The notes under the pieces are model-generated. The model worked only from the letters and a program-made list of their open reading frames with translations, ran no database searches and was not told the DNA's origin. DNA of 64,000 bases from Candidatus Fermentibacterota bacterium (GTDB taxonomy: Bacteria > Fermentibacterota > Fermentibacteria > Fermentibacterales > Fermentibacteraceae): contig PDSZ01000018.1 in the NCBI GenBank assembly GCA_002748705.1, forward strand, positions 103,611-167,610, given 5' to 3'. The position numbers and the translations under genes are program-made. Positions within the stretch are counted from its first letter, which is position 1. Every line of letters begins with the position of its first letter. Positions 25,895 to 35,827 of the stretch are shown here, piece by piece.

Positions 25895-26347
25895 ATGAAG
25901 AACTTGAAGTCAGTAGACGAGATTCTTGATTATGCCATCAAAGAAGAGGAAAATGCAGTAAGATTCTACACAGAGCTTGCTGAAAAGGCTCGCCATTCAC
26001 ATTTGCAGAAGGTTTTTCTTGAGTTTGCAGATGAGGAAGAGGCTCACAAGTCGAAGCTTCAGGCTGCGAAGAACGGCATGACCTTTAAACCTTCAGAAAA
26101 GGAAGTTCTTGATCTGAAGATTTCCGACTACACAGCTGATGTGAGCACGGACGCAATTGATACCTTTGAGGATGCGCTTGTTGTGGCAATGAAGAAGGAA
26201 AAAGCTGCATATAAACTCTACACCAGACTGGCTGGAATGGCCTCTGAAGGAGATGTAAGAGATCTGTTTATCGCTCTTGCTCAGGAAGAAGCAAAACACA
26301 AACTGAGGTTTGAGATTGAATATGATAATTCCATGGGAGACAACTGA
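25895..26347 (+). CDS. rubrerythrin/ferritin-like diiron protein
   Basis: About 150 residues from ATG 25895 (GGGAGAAGCT before it; the in-frame upstream start at 25874 lacks a site). Two ferritin-like half-bundles each carry the ligand pattern: E...Y and DEEEAHKSKL in the first, EKAAYKLY and QEEAKHKLRFEIEYD in the second, i.e. two ExxH pairs for a diiron centre. There is no C-terminal rubredoxin domain. Such erythrin-like proteins reduce peroxide in anaerobes. Standalone gene after a strong terminator. Confidence 0.9.
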   Translation: MKNLKSVDEILDYAIKEEENAVRFYTELAEKARHSHLQKVFLEFADEEEAHKSKLQAAKNGMTFKPSEKEVLDLKISDYTADVSTDAIDTFEDALVVAMKKEKAAYKLYTRLAGMASEGDVRDLFIALAQEEAKHKLRFEIEYDNSMGDN

Positions 26348-26371
26348 TTCAAAGAATAACACTTAAGACAA

Positions 26372-26390
26372 TATTACTTGATGAGTAATA
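26372..26390. promoter_or_regulatory. AT-rich inverted repeat, possible operator
   Basis: TATTACT-tgatg-AGTAATA, perfect 7-bp arms, in the 112-nt gap between the rubrerythrin-like gene and the next ORF. AT-rich symmetric sites of this kind are typical of Fur/PerR-like or other dimeric regulators, but no match to a defined box is claimed. Confidence 0.35.
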
Positions 26391-26459
26391 GTAAATATTC
26401 AACCTGATATTGCTGAATTCATAAGCACATAATGGAAAGGAATACCGGAGGGAAGAAGT

Positions 26460-27014
26460 ATGTCCGAAAATCATATGGAGATGAGAGAGCTGATACAGAA
26501 CAGGGAACTCTCCCAGTGGCATCTTATGATCGCTTCTCTGCTGGGATCTCTTGCCAGCCAGCAGGGCATGTTTAATCAGGCCTTTTTGAATCGTCTTCTG
26601 GCCCATTCGATGGAGACTTTTGTAATTCCTTACTTTGAAACTATGCCTGAATACTCCATTGCAGTGAATGAAGCTGCTTCCCGAACCAGTCTCACCGAGA
26701 AGCTGAAACCTGCTGTTGAGTTCATCAACATGGTTTTTCAGCTGGCAGGTGATGTGGATGTGTTAAATAACAACGATGGCAACCCTGCAGTTCGAATAGG
26801 TTCAGCCAGCTGCCGGTTCTGCCCCATTGGTGTCGGCAAGGCTAAGATGACCCCTGGTGATACCTTCTGTCCATTTCCCACAATGATTGAGAAAACTATT
26901 AATGCTATTCTTGGAGACAGTTCAGTGGTTACAGTGATGAAACGGGAGGGCATGAAGACAAAGATTCTGGAGAAAAAGGATGGAAACTGCTATATAGCAT
27001 TCAAGGGCAGCTGA
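26460..27014 (+). CDS. unknown protein with clustered cysteines (CRFCP...FCPFP...NCY)
   Basis: 184 residues preceded by CGGAGGGAAG, start ATG 26460. The N-terminal 100 residues are helical with no signal peptide. Then comes CRFCPIGVGKAKM (about residue 118), FCPFP about 20 residues later, and NCYIAF at the very end. CX2C plus two more Cys suggests a metal, haem or cluster site, and the late Cys-aromatic ending loosely recalls V4R-type small-molecule sensors. I do not recognise the family. It follows the rubrerythrin gene in the same direction and may share redox stress context. Confidence 0.75.
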   Translation: MSENHMEMRELIQNRELSQWHLMIASLLGSLASQQGMFNQAFLNRLLAHSMETFVIPYFETMPEYSIAVNEAASRTSLTEKLKPAVEFINMVFQLAGDVDVLNNNDGNPAVRIGSASCRFCPIGVGKAKMTPGDTFCPFPTMIEKTINAILGDSSVVTVMKREGMKTKILEKKDGNCYIAFKGS

Positions 27015-27182
27015 GCCAGTATTACATCAGCGCTTTCTTACCTGCATCTCGTGAGGTGCCAGCAAATCATGTGTTTAATCCTCATCACTGATTTGTGTTT
27101 CCCGGAGACATGGCGGTTACTATCAGAAACAGCCCTGTTTGAGGAGTGTTTGAGTAATCTCAATCTTATAGGGGGGGATACA

Positions 27183-30100
27183 ATGAGGTACATTATGAGA
27201 ATATCTGTGCTACTGCTTTCTGCGTTCACGGCTTCGGGCAGCTGGATTGAGTTCAACGCAGGAGCTTCAGACGGTTCAGAACCTGTGATCAGGCACGGTG
27301 AAACAACTTAGGATAACATTCTCTTTGATGTAGAGTTGAGAGGTCTTGATTCTCAGGAGATTCTCCATGAATCAGTTGAGTATTCCAGGTATTCCGGAAC
27401 ACCAGGAGTTCGCATGTACTCTGAAGCAGGTTATCCGGAAGTCCCGGTTGTTACCTGCTTCGTTGCCGTTCCTGACAATGTGGCGCTTTCTCTTGAATCA
27501 TCAAGATCATGCGCAGATCATCTGGAGAATACAGTGGTGTATCCGGCGCCTTGTCTTGAACTGGTCACTGAAGGCGCATCAACTTATTACAAAGAAGTGT
27601 TTCAGAAGAACCCTTCAGCCTACTCCTCAACTGAGTGGTTCCCCGCAGTTGGCGCTGAGATTTCAGGTGAATTCAGACTGAGGGATCAGAGAGTGGCAGT
27701 TGTTGATGTGTATCCTGTGCAGTTTCTGGCCTCGGAGGACAGCCTCAGGGTATGGAGCGATATTCAGCTCAATATCTCTTTCAGCGAATCAGCTCCTGTT
27801 GTCAGTGTTTCCGATCTGGGCCCTTACGAGAGGCTGATCGGAAACACACTTGTCGGCTATGATCCCGATCCTCTGCCGTATACGGCCTCTCCGACTCAGG
27901 GAAGCGTTTACAGACCGGCTGACCTTACAGTAGCCCCGCCTGAGATCCCCGATTATGTGATCATCGTTGCCGGAGGTCTGGATGGTCCCTGGGTCGATGC
28001 TCTTGCAAACCACAGGGCTCAGCTCAACGGTTTTGATGTACTGATAGCCACATCCGATAAAATCTTCTGGCAGTTCAGAACTAATGAGCCAATCATTACT
28101 CCGAACATGATCAGGGACTTCACTGAGACTCTATGGAACTTCGGAACACCAGGGGACAGACCCTCATACCTTCTGCTGATCGGTGACCATGAAGATGGAT
28201 CATGTACCACCATCGGTCCATGGTTCCTCCCTACAGCGGAAAGCTCCTGCGGGTTCGGCAATGACGAGTGGTATGCCTACTTCGACGAACCCAGAAGCGT
28301 TTATGCGTCAATGCCCGATATGATTGTAGGCAGACTCTCAACCCGGGAAGCTGCTAATCTGCAGGACATGATAGATCTGATTGAGGAGTACGAAGCTCCG
28401 GTAACAATTTCAGTTCCGGCTAATATGCAGTACAGAAGATACATCACACGACTGGCGGGCACGGAAACAGATCACTGGTATCCTTCCGCCCGGTGGACGA
28501 AAGCGCTTGCAGACTGGCTGGGCTACCAGTGGGATAACTATCACTGCGGTGACGGAGAGGATGATCCTCCCAACAGTGACGGCAGCGATATGACCAGCGC
28601 TGAGTGGGTTGATGCCTGCAACACTGTGTTCAACAGGGGATCACAGGTTGCATTCTATGCTGACCATGGTGACTTTCATCTGTTCAATGCGGGATTGAAT
28701 GAAGAATTAGAGAACTTCGGAGTTCCTGATTCATGTTTCGACAACCTTGATGTTGCTGATCTCGGAACATTTGCCGATCACTTGCCGCCATTCATTCTGA
28801 TGTTATGCTGCTCTTCCGGGACATTCAACCACACACAGTATCAGCATGACAACAGGTCTCCCGGTATCTGCCTTTGCCGTGAGCCTGTCAATCAGACCTC
28901 TCTACCTCCTTATGACCTTGGTCCTGCCTGCCTTGCCGAGGAGTTTATAAGAAACACGGATGGTGGTGCTATCGGAGTTTTCGCAAGCAGCTATGAATCG
29001 GGGAACAGCGGCTACCTTGGACGAGCCATTATCAGAAACCTGTTCTGTAACGGTCATACGAGACAGGGAGACGCCATTGCCGCTGGCAGACTTGATATGC
29101 TGTACTGGTATTGGGTGGGTGAATGGTTCAACAAAGATCTGGGCAGGTTTAACCTGTTCGGTGACCCTGCTCTTGATACAGGAGATCGAGTCAAATTCAG
29201 GGACCATTGCGATCTGATCATCAGTCCTGATGATATGACTCTTAACATATACCCCACTATGACTGTTGACGGAAGCGGAACAGTTGTTTTCAGTGTAGTT
29301 GTCAGAAACGCAGGATGGCTGGCTGCCGGTCCATTCATGCTGACAATGGAAATCACTGATAATTCCGGCATGTCCGAGATGCTTTCAAACCAATGCAGCG
29401 GCCTTGAACCAGGTGTTGAAACCAAAATTGATTTTGTCTGGGAGGCCACCTGGTTTACTCCTCCCGGCATTCTGAATATCAAAGTGACTGCTTCTGATCC
29501 TGGAGGTCAGACTCCTGATTCGTGGCTGCCAAACAACTCCGCAGAGACCGAGTTCAAGATTAGAGACTTCTATCCCAATCAGGACGGGTGGCCTGTTCCC
29601 TTGAATCAATCCGTTCTTGTTCCTCCAGTCCTCTGTGATTTCGATGGCAACTCTTCCAACGGCCTGGAGATAGTTTTAGCAACCAGTCAGAAGCTCCTTG
29701 TCTTTGACGACAGCTCTCCTCAGTGGCCAGTTTGGGAATCTGACAGAAGACAGCTGTTTCATAACTTAGGAACAGGATTGCGGGCTACTGTTCCCGTAGC
29801 AGGTAATGTCTGTGGAAATGCTGATCCGGAAATAGTGATCGACACAAAGACTCATCTCCTGGTATACAGTAACACCTCCACTTCACCTGTTGCATCTTTC
29901 TCTCATGCAGGCGGCTGGTTTAGAACGATTCATTCAGTGAGCCTTGGAGACTTTGTCAGCGAAAGCTCCCTGGAGACCCGTGACGAAGTCGTAGTGATCA
30001 GGGATGATGATCTGACAGTGTTTGATGTGTCTGGATCTTCCCTTGTTCCCATAAGAACTAAGCAGTTGCCAGGTATCTCTAATGCTCTTTTAATTAACTC

Positions 30101-30896
30101 ATGGTCTGCCCTTGAGGATGTAAACGGGGACGGCACTCCGGAAATCATAACACGGGTAAAATGGTATACTGTGGGCAGCCCGCCCCAGACCGAGTACTAT
30201 GTATACGATTACGCTGCAGATTCCTTTATTTCCCAGCGGGAATGGCAGGAAAACTGGGTAACTATCCCTGCTGTCGGAGGTCTTTCCGGAGGAAACATGA
30301 TAGCAGTTCCAACTGACGAATCCGCTCAGTTCAGCAACCCTGCATGGCTCCTGAATCCTGTAAATCTTGCCACACAGGTGCCCTGCCAGGGCAATCCCGG
30401 CAGGGAATCGTACCATGTGCCATACTGTGTCATGGCCGACTGGGACCCGACTCATCATGGGCCAGACCATGTAATAGCCAATACTGAGAACCAGTGTTTT
30501 GCTTGGAACGCAAATGGTTATCACAGATCGAACTTCCCTTACCTTTACACAGATGAAGGCCTTTCTCAACCACCTTTCCCTGCCCTTGGTGAACTGAATG
30601 ATCAGGATGATAATGAATATGCAGATATACTTGCTGCAACGCAGGAGGGTGTGGTATACGGGATATCCAGTGGTGGTAATACCCTTATTGATCTCGGTTT
30701 TCCTTACACCCTTCCTTCTTCTGTTCAGGGAGGTTTTGTCATAGCAGACATTGACCTGGACGGGAAGGTTGAGGTTGTCTTCGGAACCATGGACAATTAC
30801 CTTCATGTGTGGGAACTGGGAAGCTGTTCAACCGGTTACGCCCCATGGCCGCAGTGTCAGCATGACGCTGCAAGAACAGGAGTTCTGGAGGAGTAA
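27183..30896 (+). CDS. gingipain-like peptidase C25 family secreted protein, interrupted by an in-frame TAG
   Basis: ATG 27183 follows seven G plus ATACA and starts a signal peptide (RISVLLLSAFTASGSW). After residue 42 there is one in-frame TAG (27309-27311), and the same frame then continues for nearly 1,200 codons without a further stop. The continuation begins inside a gingipain-type propeptide and holds the C25 catalytic domain (PDYVIIVAGGLDGPW; LLLIGDHEDG; His in FYADHGDFH; Cys in FILMLCCSSGTFNH). Ig-like and VCBS/integrin-like repeats (VNGDGTPEI, DIDLDGKVEV) follow. A TTG at 27336 would give a protein lacking secretion signal. Either a recent nonsense mutation, an assembly error or readthrough. 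Stop overlaps the next start (TAATG). Confidence 0.85.
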
Positions 30897-32377
30897 TGTT
30901 ATCTCTTCTGCTGTTTGCGCTGATCTCTGTAACATGGGCTCCTGGATGGAGTGAGCCCATGATCGCCATTGATGTATGGACTTACTACGGTGAGAATCGG
31001 GAGAGGATCGAGGTTACCGGATCAGACACACTTCATCTGGTATGGGGGATGTTCGACAACAAGAGCCGTGTGGGTTACAAGGTGTTCCTGCCTGACGGTA
31101 CTGTCATTCACCCAGAGACAATGGTTTCGAATGATGTGTGGTCCGGGTATACATCATCATGCAAACTGAGCAGTGACAGTGTTGCTCTTTTCTGGAGAGA
31201 AGGGGCACCTGTCTGGTTCACCCTCCGTGACAGTACCGGAGAGGAACTTGTTTCAACAAGCCTTCTTATCCGGGACTCATATGTGAACCGTCCCATATTG
31301 GAAGCCTCATCTGACAGCCTGGGACGGATCCATTGCGTTTTTGAGATATACGGAGGAGTCTGCTATGCTGTCTGCGATCCTGTCCTGGGTGAAGTGTTCA
31401 GAGACACCATTCCCGGCAGTTCAGAGGAGATATCCAATATCCAGGTTGACGGTAACAGGGTGCATATCTTCTACACATCAGGATATGCAGTACCGGTCTA
31501 CATTCAGTATGACCTTGAGGGAAACATCACTGTTGCGCCGGTTGTGATGGTTCAGAATCTGCAATTTATAACGCCTGAGTCATCAGTGACTACTGACAGT
31601 GATGGTAATTTCTGGTGCTTCATGCACTATGCCAAAGAGGGGGCAAGTTATTATGTACTATCCCTGGTAAAGGTTGATGGGGCATCCGGTCAGGTCCTGT
31701 TGATCAGGGAGATAGAGATACCTGATAAGGTTGATGGGGCATCCGGTCAGTTCCTGTTGACCAGAGAGACAGGGACACCTGATCTTGGAAACTGGTTTTT
31801 GAACATCATGCCCGGCCCCGATGGAGAAACACTTTACCTTATGTGGCTGGCATACTTTCAGTCTGATCACTGGGTGTACTTCGCGATCATGGACAAGGAG
31901 GGGAACTTCATTGAGGAGCCCTACGCTGCTTACGACTACAGTGATGAAAAGATCCAGCAGCTTTACTGTCTTGATGCGACAACAAATGAAGCTGGAGATG
32001 TGTTCGCAGTCTGGTCTCAGGCAGACCTTGAGGTTGGCGGTTACTGGATCGTGCTTGGCTGGCTGGACCACAACTGGGTAGAGGTTGAGGAAGAGTCAAC
32101 CTTACCGGTTGATCCGGTCAACCTGACTTTGATCTGTTCATCAAATCCTTTTGAGGGAAGCACTGTCTTTACCCTTGTCGGGTCATCCGGTTCTGAACAG
32201 CTTTCTGTGTACGACACATCCGGCAGGCTTATCAGAACCTTGCATCAAACAGGGGATGGCTGTTTCCTGTGGGACGGTTGTGATTCTGCAGGTAAATCTG
32301 TGTCAGCCGGAAGCTATTTTGCTGTTGCCCGAAGTGAGTCACAGGAAAGTGTTCTGCAAGTTGTCAAGCTGGATTGA
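30896..32377 (+). CDS. secreted protein with FlgD-like C-terminal domain
   Basis: 493 residues coupled to the gingipain-like gene (TAATG). Signal peptide (LLLFALISVTWAPG), then a long beta-rich region built of blade-like units (TLHLVWGMF, RIHCVFEIYGG, NFWCFMHYA, TLYLMWLAYF, DVFAVWSQAD) suggesting a beta-propeller. The C-terminal ~85 residues (NPFEGSTVFTLVGSSGSEQLSVYDTSGRLIRTL...WDGCDSAGKSVSAGSYFAVARS) match the FlgD-like/T9SS-type sorting-domain pattern. It carries a near-perfect 19-residue tandem duplication (31670-31783). Probably co-secreted with the upstream protease; function unknown. Confidence 0.78.
   Translation: MLSLLLFALISVTWAPGWSEPMIAIDVWTYYGENRERIEVTGSDTLHLVWGMFDNKSRVGYKVFLPDGTVIHPETMVSNDVWSGYTSSCKLSSDSVALFWREGAPVWFTLRDSTGEELVSTSLLIRDSYVNRPILEASSDSLGRIHCVFEIYGGVCYAVCDPVLGEVFRDTIPGSSEEISNIQVDGNRVHIFYTSGYAVPVYIQYDLEGNITVAPVVMVQNLQFITPESSVTTDSDGNFWCFMHYAKEGASYYVLSLVKVDGASGQVLLIREIEIPDKVDGASGQFLLTRETGTPDLGNWFLNIMPGPDGETLYLMWLAYFQSDHWVYFAIMDKEGNFIEEPYAAYDYSDEKIQQLYCLDATTNEAGDVFAVWSQADLEVGGYWIVLGWLDHNWVEVEEESTLPVDPVNLTLICSSNPFEGSTVFTLVGSSGSEQLSVYDTSGRLIRTLHQTGDGCFLWDGCDSAGKSVSAGSYFAVARSESQESVLQVVKLD
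31670..31783 (+). repeat. 57-bp in-frame tandem duplication
   Basis: Two adjacent 57-nt units (31670-31726 and 31727-31783) differ at only about six positions and encode KVDGASGQVLLIREIEIPD and KVDGASGQFLLTRETGTPD. A recent in-frame duplication within the propeller-like region of the secreted protein. Confidence 0.9.
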
Positions 32378-32800
32378 GCGTTACTGTTACCTAAGTCCTT
32401 GTTTTCATTATCTGTTTCTGATTTCCCGGCAGGTGCTGTATTGATGGCTGTCTGTTTTGTTCATTGCTTTGTCATATCTGCAGAATCGGATAAGTTCATT
32501 GAGTGCCATGTCAGTACCGTTTTTGTAAAAGAGCGGTATTCTGCTTCCTCTGGACTTTGCATTGATCTTTTACAAGAATTCAGCAGTGACAGAACTGGTG
32601 GAAAAGGTGCAGTCATGATCTGCACTGGATTAAGTGGTCTTCTTTCCTGCTTATGTAATGCTATTGTTTCAAATCAGTTGTGCGCTGTTCGCTCCTGGAG
32701 GTGAATCAAGGTCTGGAAGAGCAGCTGCTTATGCTGGTCAGGAAGGGTATGAAATTATCAATACTGAATCGTTTTTGCATGAAGAATTTCTGACAAAGCC
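32378..32800 (+). other. 423-nt intergenic region, no supported gene
   Basis: Short overlapping + frames (for example 32399-32704 and 32634-32819) have no ribosome binding site, no recognisable domain and Cys/Ser-rich random-looking translations. A loose repeat (TTTTTGTAAAAG and CTTTTACAAG around 32520-32576) is present. No clear promoter or terminator seen. Confidence 0.5.
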
Positions 32801-34729
32801 ATGCGCCGACCGCCTGTAATACAGGCAGCAGCAGTTGCGCTGCTCACCCTGCTTATTCCGGCTGCAGGGCATCTGTTTCTGATCAATGCGGTTTCACGCA
32901 GAATACATGCCATTGATTCGGAGGCATCATGGAGCGGAATCCGCTTCGGGAATGACGCTGTGCTTCTTGTGGATGCCTCACTGCCGGGAACCGGCCTTTC
33001 GGCCGATAGCCTCTGGGTTATTGTTGAGGGAGTTCCCTTTCATGCGAAGCCTGTTATGGCTGTTGGCGCCGGAGGAAGTCTTTACAGCGGTCAGTACCGG
33101 GATGAAGAACTTTCTGTCAGTGATGGCGGTGGGGCAGAGCTTGTGCTTTCTCTGATGGATGTTTCTCTTGCAGACGGTACCCTGCTCACCGGAAGCAGGA
33201 TTTGCGGCGAATATACCTGCTTTCTGGACGGGAGCTGGGGGTCTGCTGATTTGTCCATGGTTTCCGGTGGGTTCACAGGGGTATTTCAGTCGGTCTCAGG
33301 GATTCCTTTTACAGGTGATGAACTCCCTGGCCCCCTTGCAGGGCATACTGTTTCAGGAAGGTGTACCGGTACAGAGGGTAACATATGGAATGTAGCAGGT
33401 CTGATAACTGAGATTGACGGCAGACCTGCCCAGGCTCTCTTTACAGCAGAGGCAGACAGGGGCGGTCTGCAGTCTGCTTCCCTTTCCATGGATTTCTCCC
33501 AGGTGAGTGAACCGGCAATGGCACTGCTGGATTCACTTACAGGAGGTGCTGTGATAACCGCTGCTCCGGCAGGTTCCCTTTCAGTTTTTCTCTCTGGAGC
33601 AGATTCTCTTTTCTTCACCGGAGCGCTGGAGTTTCAGGAGCTTTCTGTATACAGGGAAGAGATAGCTCCGGACACCATTACTACAGAGGCATTCCTCTTC
33701 TGCAGCGGCGGTGTGCTGCCGGAATCATGTCAGCTTTTTGTTGATACCGGCATGGTTCGTTTGAACAGCGCTGAGGTGTACTTTACCCTTGATGTGTCAT
33801 GGGAAACCAGAAGAATGATGCGTCTGTTTCTTTACAATCACTCCCTTACAGGTGGGGAGATAACCTCATCGGTTCCTGATGAGCTTATGGGAAGTCTGAA
33901 CGGACTCAGTCTTGGCGGCGAGCTGGACTTTGCTGCGGAACTACTGCTGGACTGGGATTATCCGGACAGTTCCAATTTCAGCATTGATATTGATTCCAGG
34001 GGTCTCAGGGTCAACTGGAGTCCTGTGAGTTTCAGCAGGCTGAGAGAGGAAGATGGAGGGGCTTCCTGCACCATGAGGGACACATGGGGCAACACCAGAA
34101 CCATCTCACTGGATACTCTTCATAATTCCGGCTTCGTTGTGTTTGATTCCATTCCTGCCCATTTCGAGCCTCTTCTCTGCTGCGCAGAGGATGCTTCTTT
34201 CAGAAGACACAGCGGTTTCAGTGAGTATCACATAAGAAACTCCATAAGGGCTGATATGACTGAAGGCAGGTTTGTTCGAGGCGGATCCACTCTCTCCATG
34301 CAGCTTGCAAAGAATCTTTTTCTCGGTAGGGAGAAGACCCTGGCCAGGAAACTGCAGGAGGTTTTTCTTACCTGGAGGATGGAAAGGTGGCTGAGTAAGG
34401 ATCGTATCCTCGAAATCTACGCCAATATCGTGGAACTTGGTCCTGATGTGTTTGGTTTTGATCAGGCAGCTCTCTATTACTTTGACAGGAGATTTGCTGA
34501 TCTTTCTGTTCGGGAGACTGCATATCTTGTTTCCATACTGCCAGGGCCGAAGCTGTATCACCGATTTGCTGAAGCCGGAGCGTTGCCCGGCTACTGGCAA
34601 TCATATGTTGACAGGCTCATATCAATATGCGGAAGAAGAGGTTGGCTGGATGATGATCTGGTTGCCTCTGCTCTTGCTGATACCATAGTTTTCAGAGGTG
34701 CCCGATTCATCGGCGGTGTTGACAACTGA
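32801..34729 (+). CDS. biosynthetic peptidoglycan transglycosylase (GT51) with long N-terminal extension
   Basis: 642 residues. One N-terminal membrane anchor (VALLTLLIPAAGHLFL) is followed by ~420 residues of beta-rich sequence of AsmA/translocation-module-like character. A C-terminal GT51 domain then follows, with EDASFRRHSGF (catalytic Glu), GGSTLSMQLAKNLFLGREKT, RKLQEVFLTWRME and EIYANIVELGPDVFG. There is no transpeptidase domain. Members polymerise lipid II glycan strands. Much larger than a stand-alone MtgA (~240 aa). The ribosome binding site before ATG is weak. A bifunctional PBP1A lies at 40.2 kb. Confidence 0.87.
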   Translation: MRRPPVIQAAAVALLTLLIPAAGHLFLINAVSRRIHAIDSEASWSGIRFGNDAVLLVDASLPGTGLSADSLWVIVEGVPFHAKPVMAVGAGGSLYSGQYRDEELSVSDGGGAELVLSLMDVSLADGTLLTGSRICGEYTCFLDGSWGSADLSMVSGGFTGVFQSVSGIPFTGDELPGPLAGHTVSGRCTGTEGNIWNVAGLITEIDGRPAQALFTAEADRGGLQSASLSMDFSQVSEPAMALLDSLTGGAVITAAPAGSLSVFLSGADSLFFTGALEFQELSVYREEIAPDTITTEAFLFCSGGVLPESCQLFVDTGMVRLNSAEVYFTLDVSWETRRMMRLFLYNHSLTGGEITSSVPDELMGSLNGLSLGGELDFAAELLLDWDYPDSSNFSIDIDSRGLRVNWSPVSFSRLREEDGGASCTMRDTWGNTRTISLDTLHNSGFVVFDSIPAHFEPLLCCAEDASFRRHSGFSEYHIRNSIRADMTEGRFVRGGSTLSMQLAKNLFLGREKTLARKLQEVFLTWRMERWLSKDRILEIYANIVELGPDVFGFDQAALYYFDRRFADLSVRETAYLVSILPGPKLYHRFAEAGALPGYWQSYVDRLISICGRRGWLDDDLVASALADTIVFRGARFIGGVDN

Positions 34730-34756
34730 GCTTCGCAAAACTATTAGCATGATGTA

Positions 34757-34762
34757 TATAAT
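34757..34762 (+). promoter_or_regulatory. -10 element (TATAAT) before the repeat-domain membrane protein
   Basis: A perfect TATAAT within GTATATAATG, 34 nt upstream of ATG 34796. The -35 is weak (TTCGCA at 34732-34737, 19-nt spacing). Likely the promoter of the operon running from 34.8 kb to 44.1 kb. Confidence 0.45.
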
Positions 34763-34795
34763 GGGGTTCACCGACTGCTGAAGGAGGGTAATGGC

Positions 34796-35827
34796 ATGAC
34801 CGTCAAAAAGAGCGGCGCCTGGGAGCTCCGGCGAGGGAAAAGGATTTACAGGGCTGCCGATTTTGACCAGCTTCTGAGCTGGGTCAGGGAGAATCGGGTA
34901 TCCAGCAGCGACAGCTTCAGAAAAGCCGGTACTGACCAGTGGCTTTCAGTGTTGTCCAGAGAAGAATTTGCTGCTATCCTGAATCCTGATAATCAGTGGA
35001 CTGTTTCCATGAGAAGTGGAGTGTTCAGAACGCCTGAATTTGAAGTTCTTGTTAAATGGGCAAGAGAAGCACGAATTACTGAAGATGCAGTTGTTGAAGG
35101 GCCGAGAACACCTCCAGGGGGTGTAAAGGCTTCGGCTCTTCCTGCTCTTGCTCCCTATCTGAGGGAGGTTCCTGCCGGTAAGATAGTGTCGGTGAAGATA
35201 AGGGTAGACGGAAATGTGTACAAGGCAGGATCTACAGACATTGTTCGCAGCTGGATAAAGGAATCCCGTATTCCTGTGGATGCTGAAATATCCATGGACG
35301 GAAAGACCTGGGAACCGGTCAGCATGTGCGGTCTTTTTGATCTGGAAGACTGGCCTCAGGCCGCTTACGGCGCTGTGGAGGAAGAAGAGCTTCCGGATAT
35401 GCCTGCTGAAGATATCTTTGAAAAACATGATGAGCCTGTTTCTGAACCTTCTTACGAACGATTACAGAACACTGTTAAGAATGCTGAAGAAACTCCTTCA
35501 GGCAAAGCTGAACCTGAGCCTGCCCCTGAACCCTCGGAGCCACCGGTTGATGATATTCAGTCATTTACAGTTGTTACAGCTGAATCGGAGATAATGGTTG
35601 AATCTGCGGCGGAACTGAAGAAGCTGTTGAAAAGAAGACAGATATACTCCTATGATGTGATAAGACATCCTTCAATCAAGCTGGAAGGGATGTCTGTAGG
35701 TGAGTATCTTGAGATTCGGCAAAGCGGGAAGAAAAAGTTTTTCCTGCTGCTTCTTATTCCAGCGGCAGCAGCGATTTTTGCTGCCCTTGAATACGCCCAG
35801 GTGGTGGATGCTGTTACATGGTTATGA
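34796..35827 (+). CDS. membrane-anchored protein with three or four GYF_2-like repeats
   Basis: 343 residues starting after AAGGAGGG. Three copies of a ~50-residue unit with the pattern W/V-x-basic-strand, Y/F-(x)n-L-x-x-W-[AI/VR]-R/K-E-x-R-[VI], then D..., W: residues ~8-56, 67-115 and 131-180. A more divergent fourth is at ~254-302. This resembles the GYF_2/DUF4339-type domain, usually a protein-interaction module. Between copies three and four is a Glu/Pro-rich linker (PEPAPEPSEPP), and the C-terminus is a single transmembrane helix (FFLLLLIPAAAAIFAA). A tail-anchored scaffold is inferred. Overlaps the phosphorylase gene. Confidence 0.72.
   Translation: MTVKKSGAWELRRGKRIYRAADFDQLLSWVRENRVSSSDSFRKAGTDQWLSVLSREEFAAILNPDNQWTVSMRSGVFRTPEFEVLVKWAREARITEDAVVEGPRTPPGGVKASALPALAPYLREVPAGKIVSVKIRVDGNVYKAGSTDIVRSWIKESRIPVDAEISMDGKTWEPVSMCGLFDLEDWPQAAYGAVEEEELPDMPAEDIFEKHDEPVSEPSYERLQNTVKNAEETPSGKAEPEPAPEPSEPPVDDIQSFTVVTAESEIMVESAAELKKLLKRRQIYSYDVIRHPSIKLEGMSVGEYLEIRQSGKKKFFLLLLIPAAAAIFAALEYAQVVDAVTWL

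Noticed and set aside
27309..27311. Genome-wide reassignment of TAG (for example pyrrolysine) as explanation for the interrupted protease
   Set aside because: Many intact genes in the window end at TAG (9899, 10962, 11783, 14205, 15408, 17023, 20283, 23241, 25797, 52721, 60024), so TAG works as a stop.
32399..32819. Two short + frames in the gap before the GT51 gene
   Set aside because: Overlapping each other, no ribosome sites, no recognisable features.
34719..34724. Consensus TTGACA just upstream of the repeat-domain protein gene
   Set aside because: Spacing to the TATAAT at 34757 is 32 nt, far too long for a -35/-10 pair; it lies within the end of the GT51 gene.
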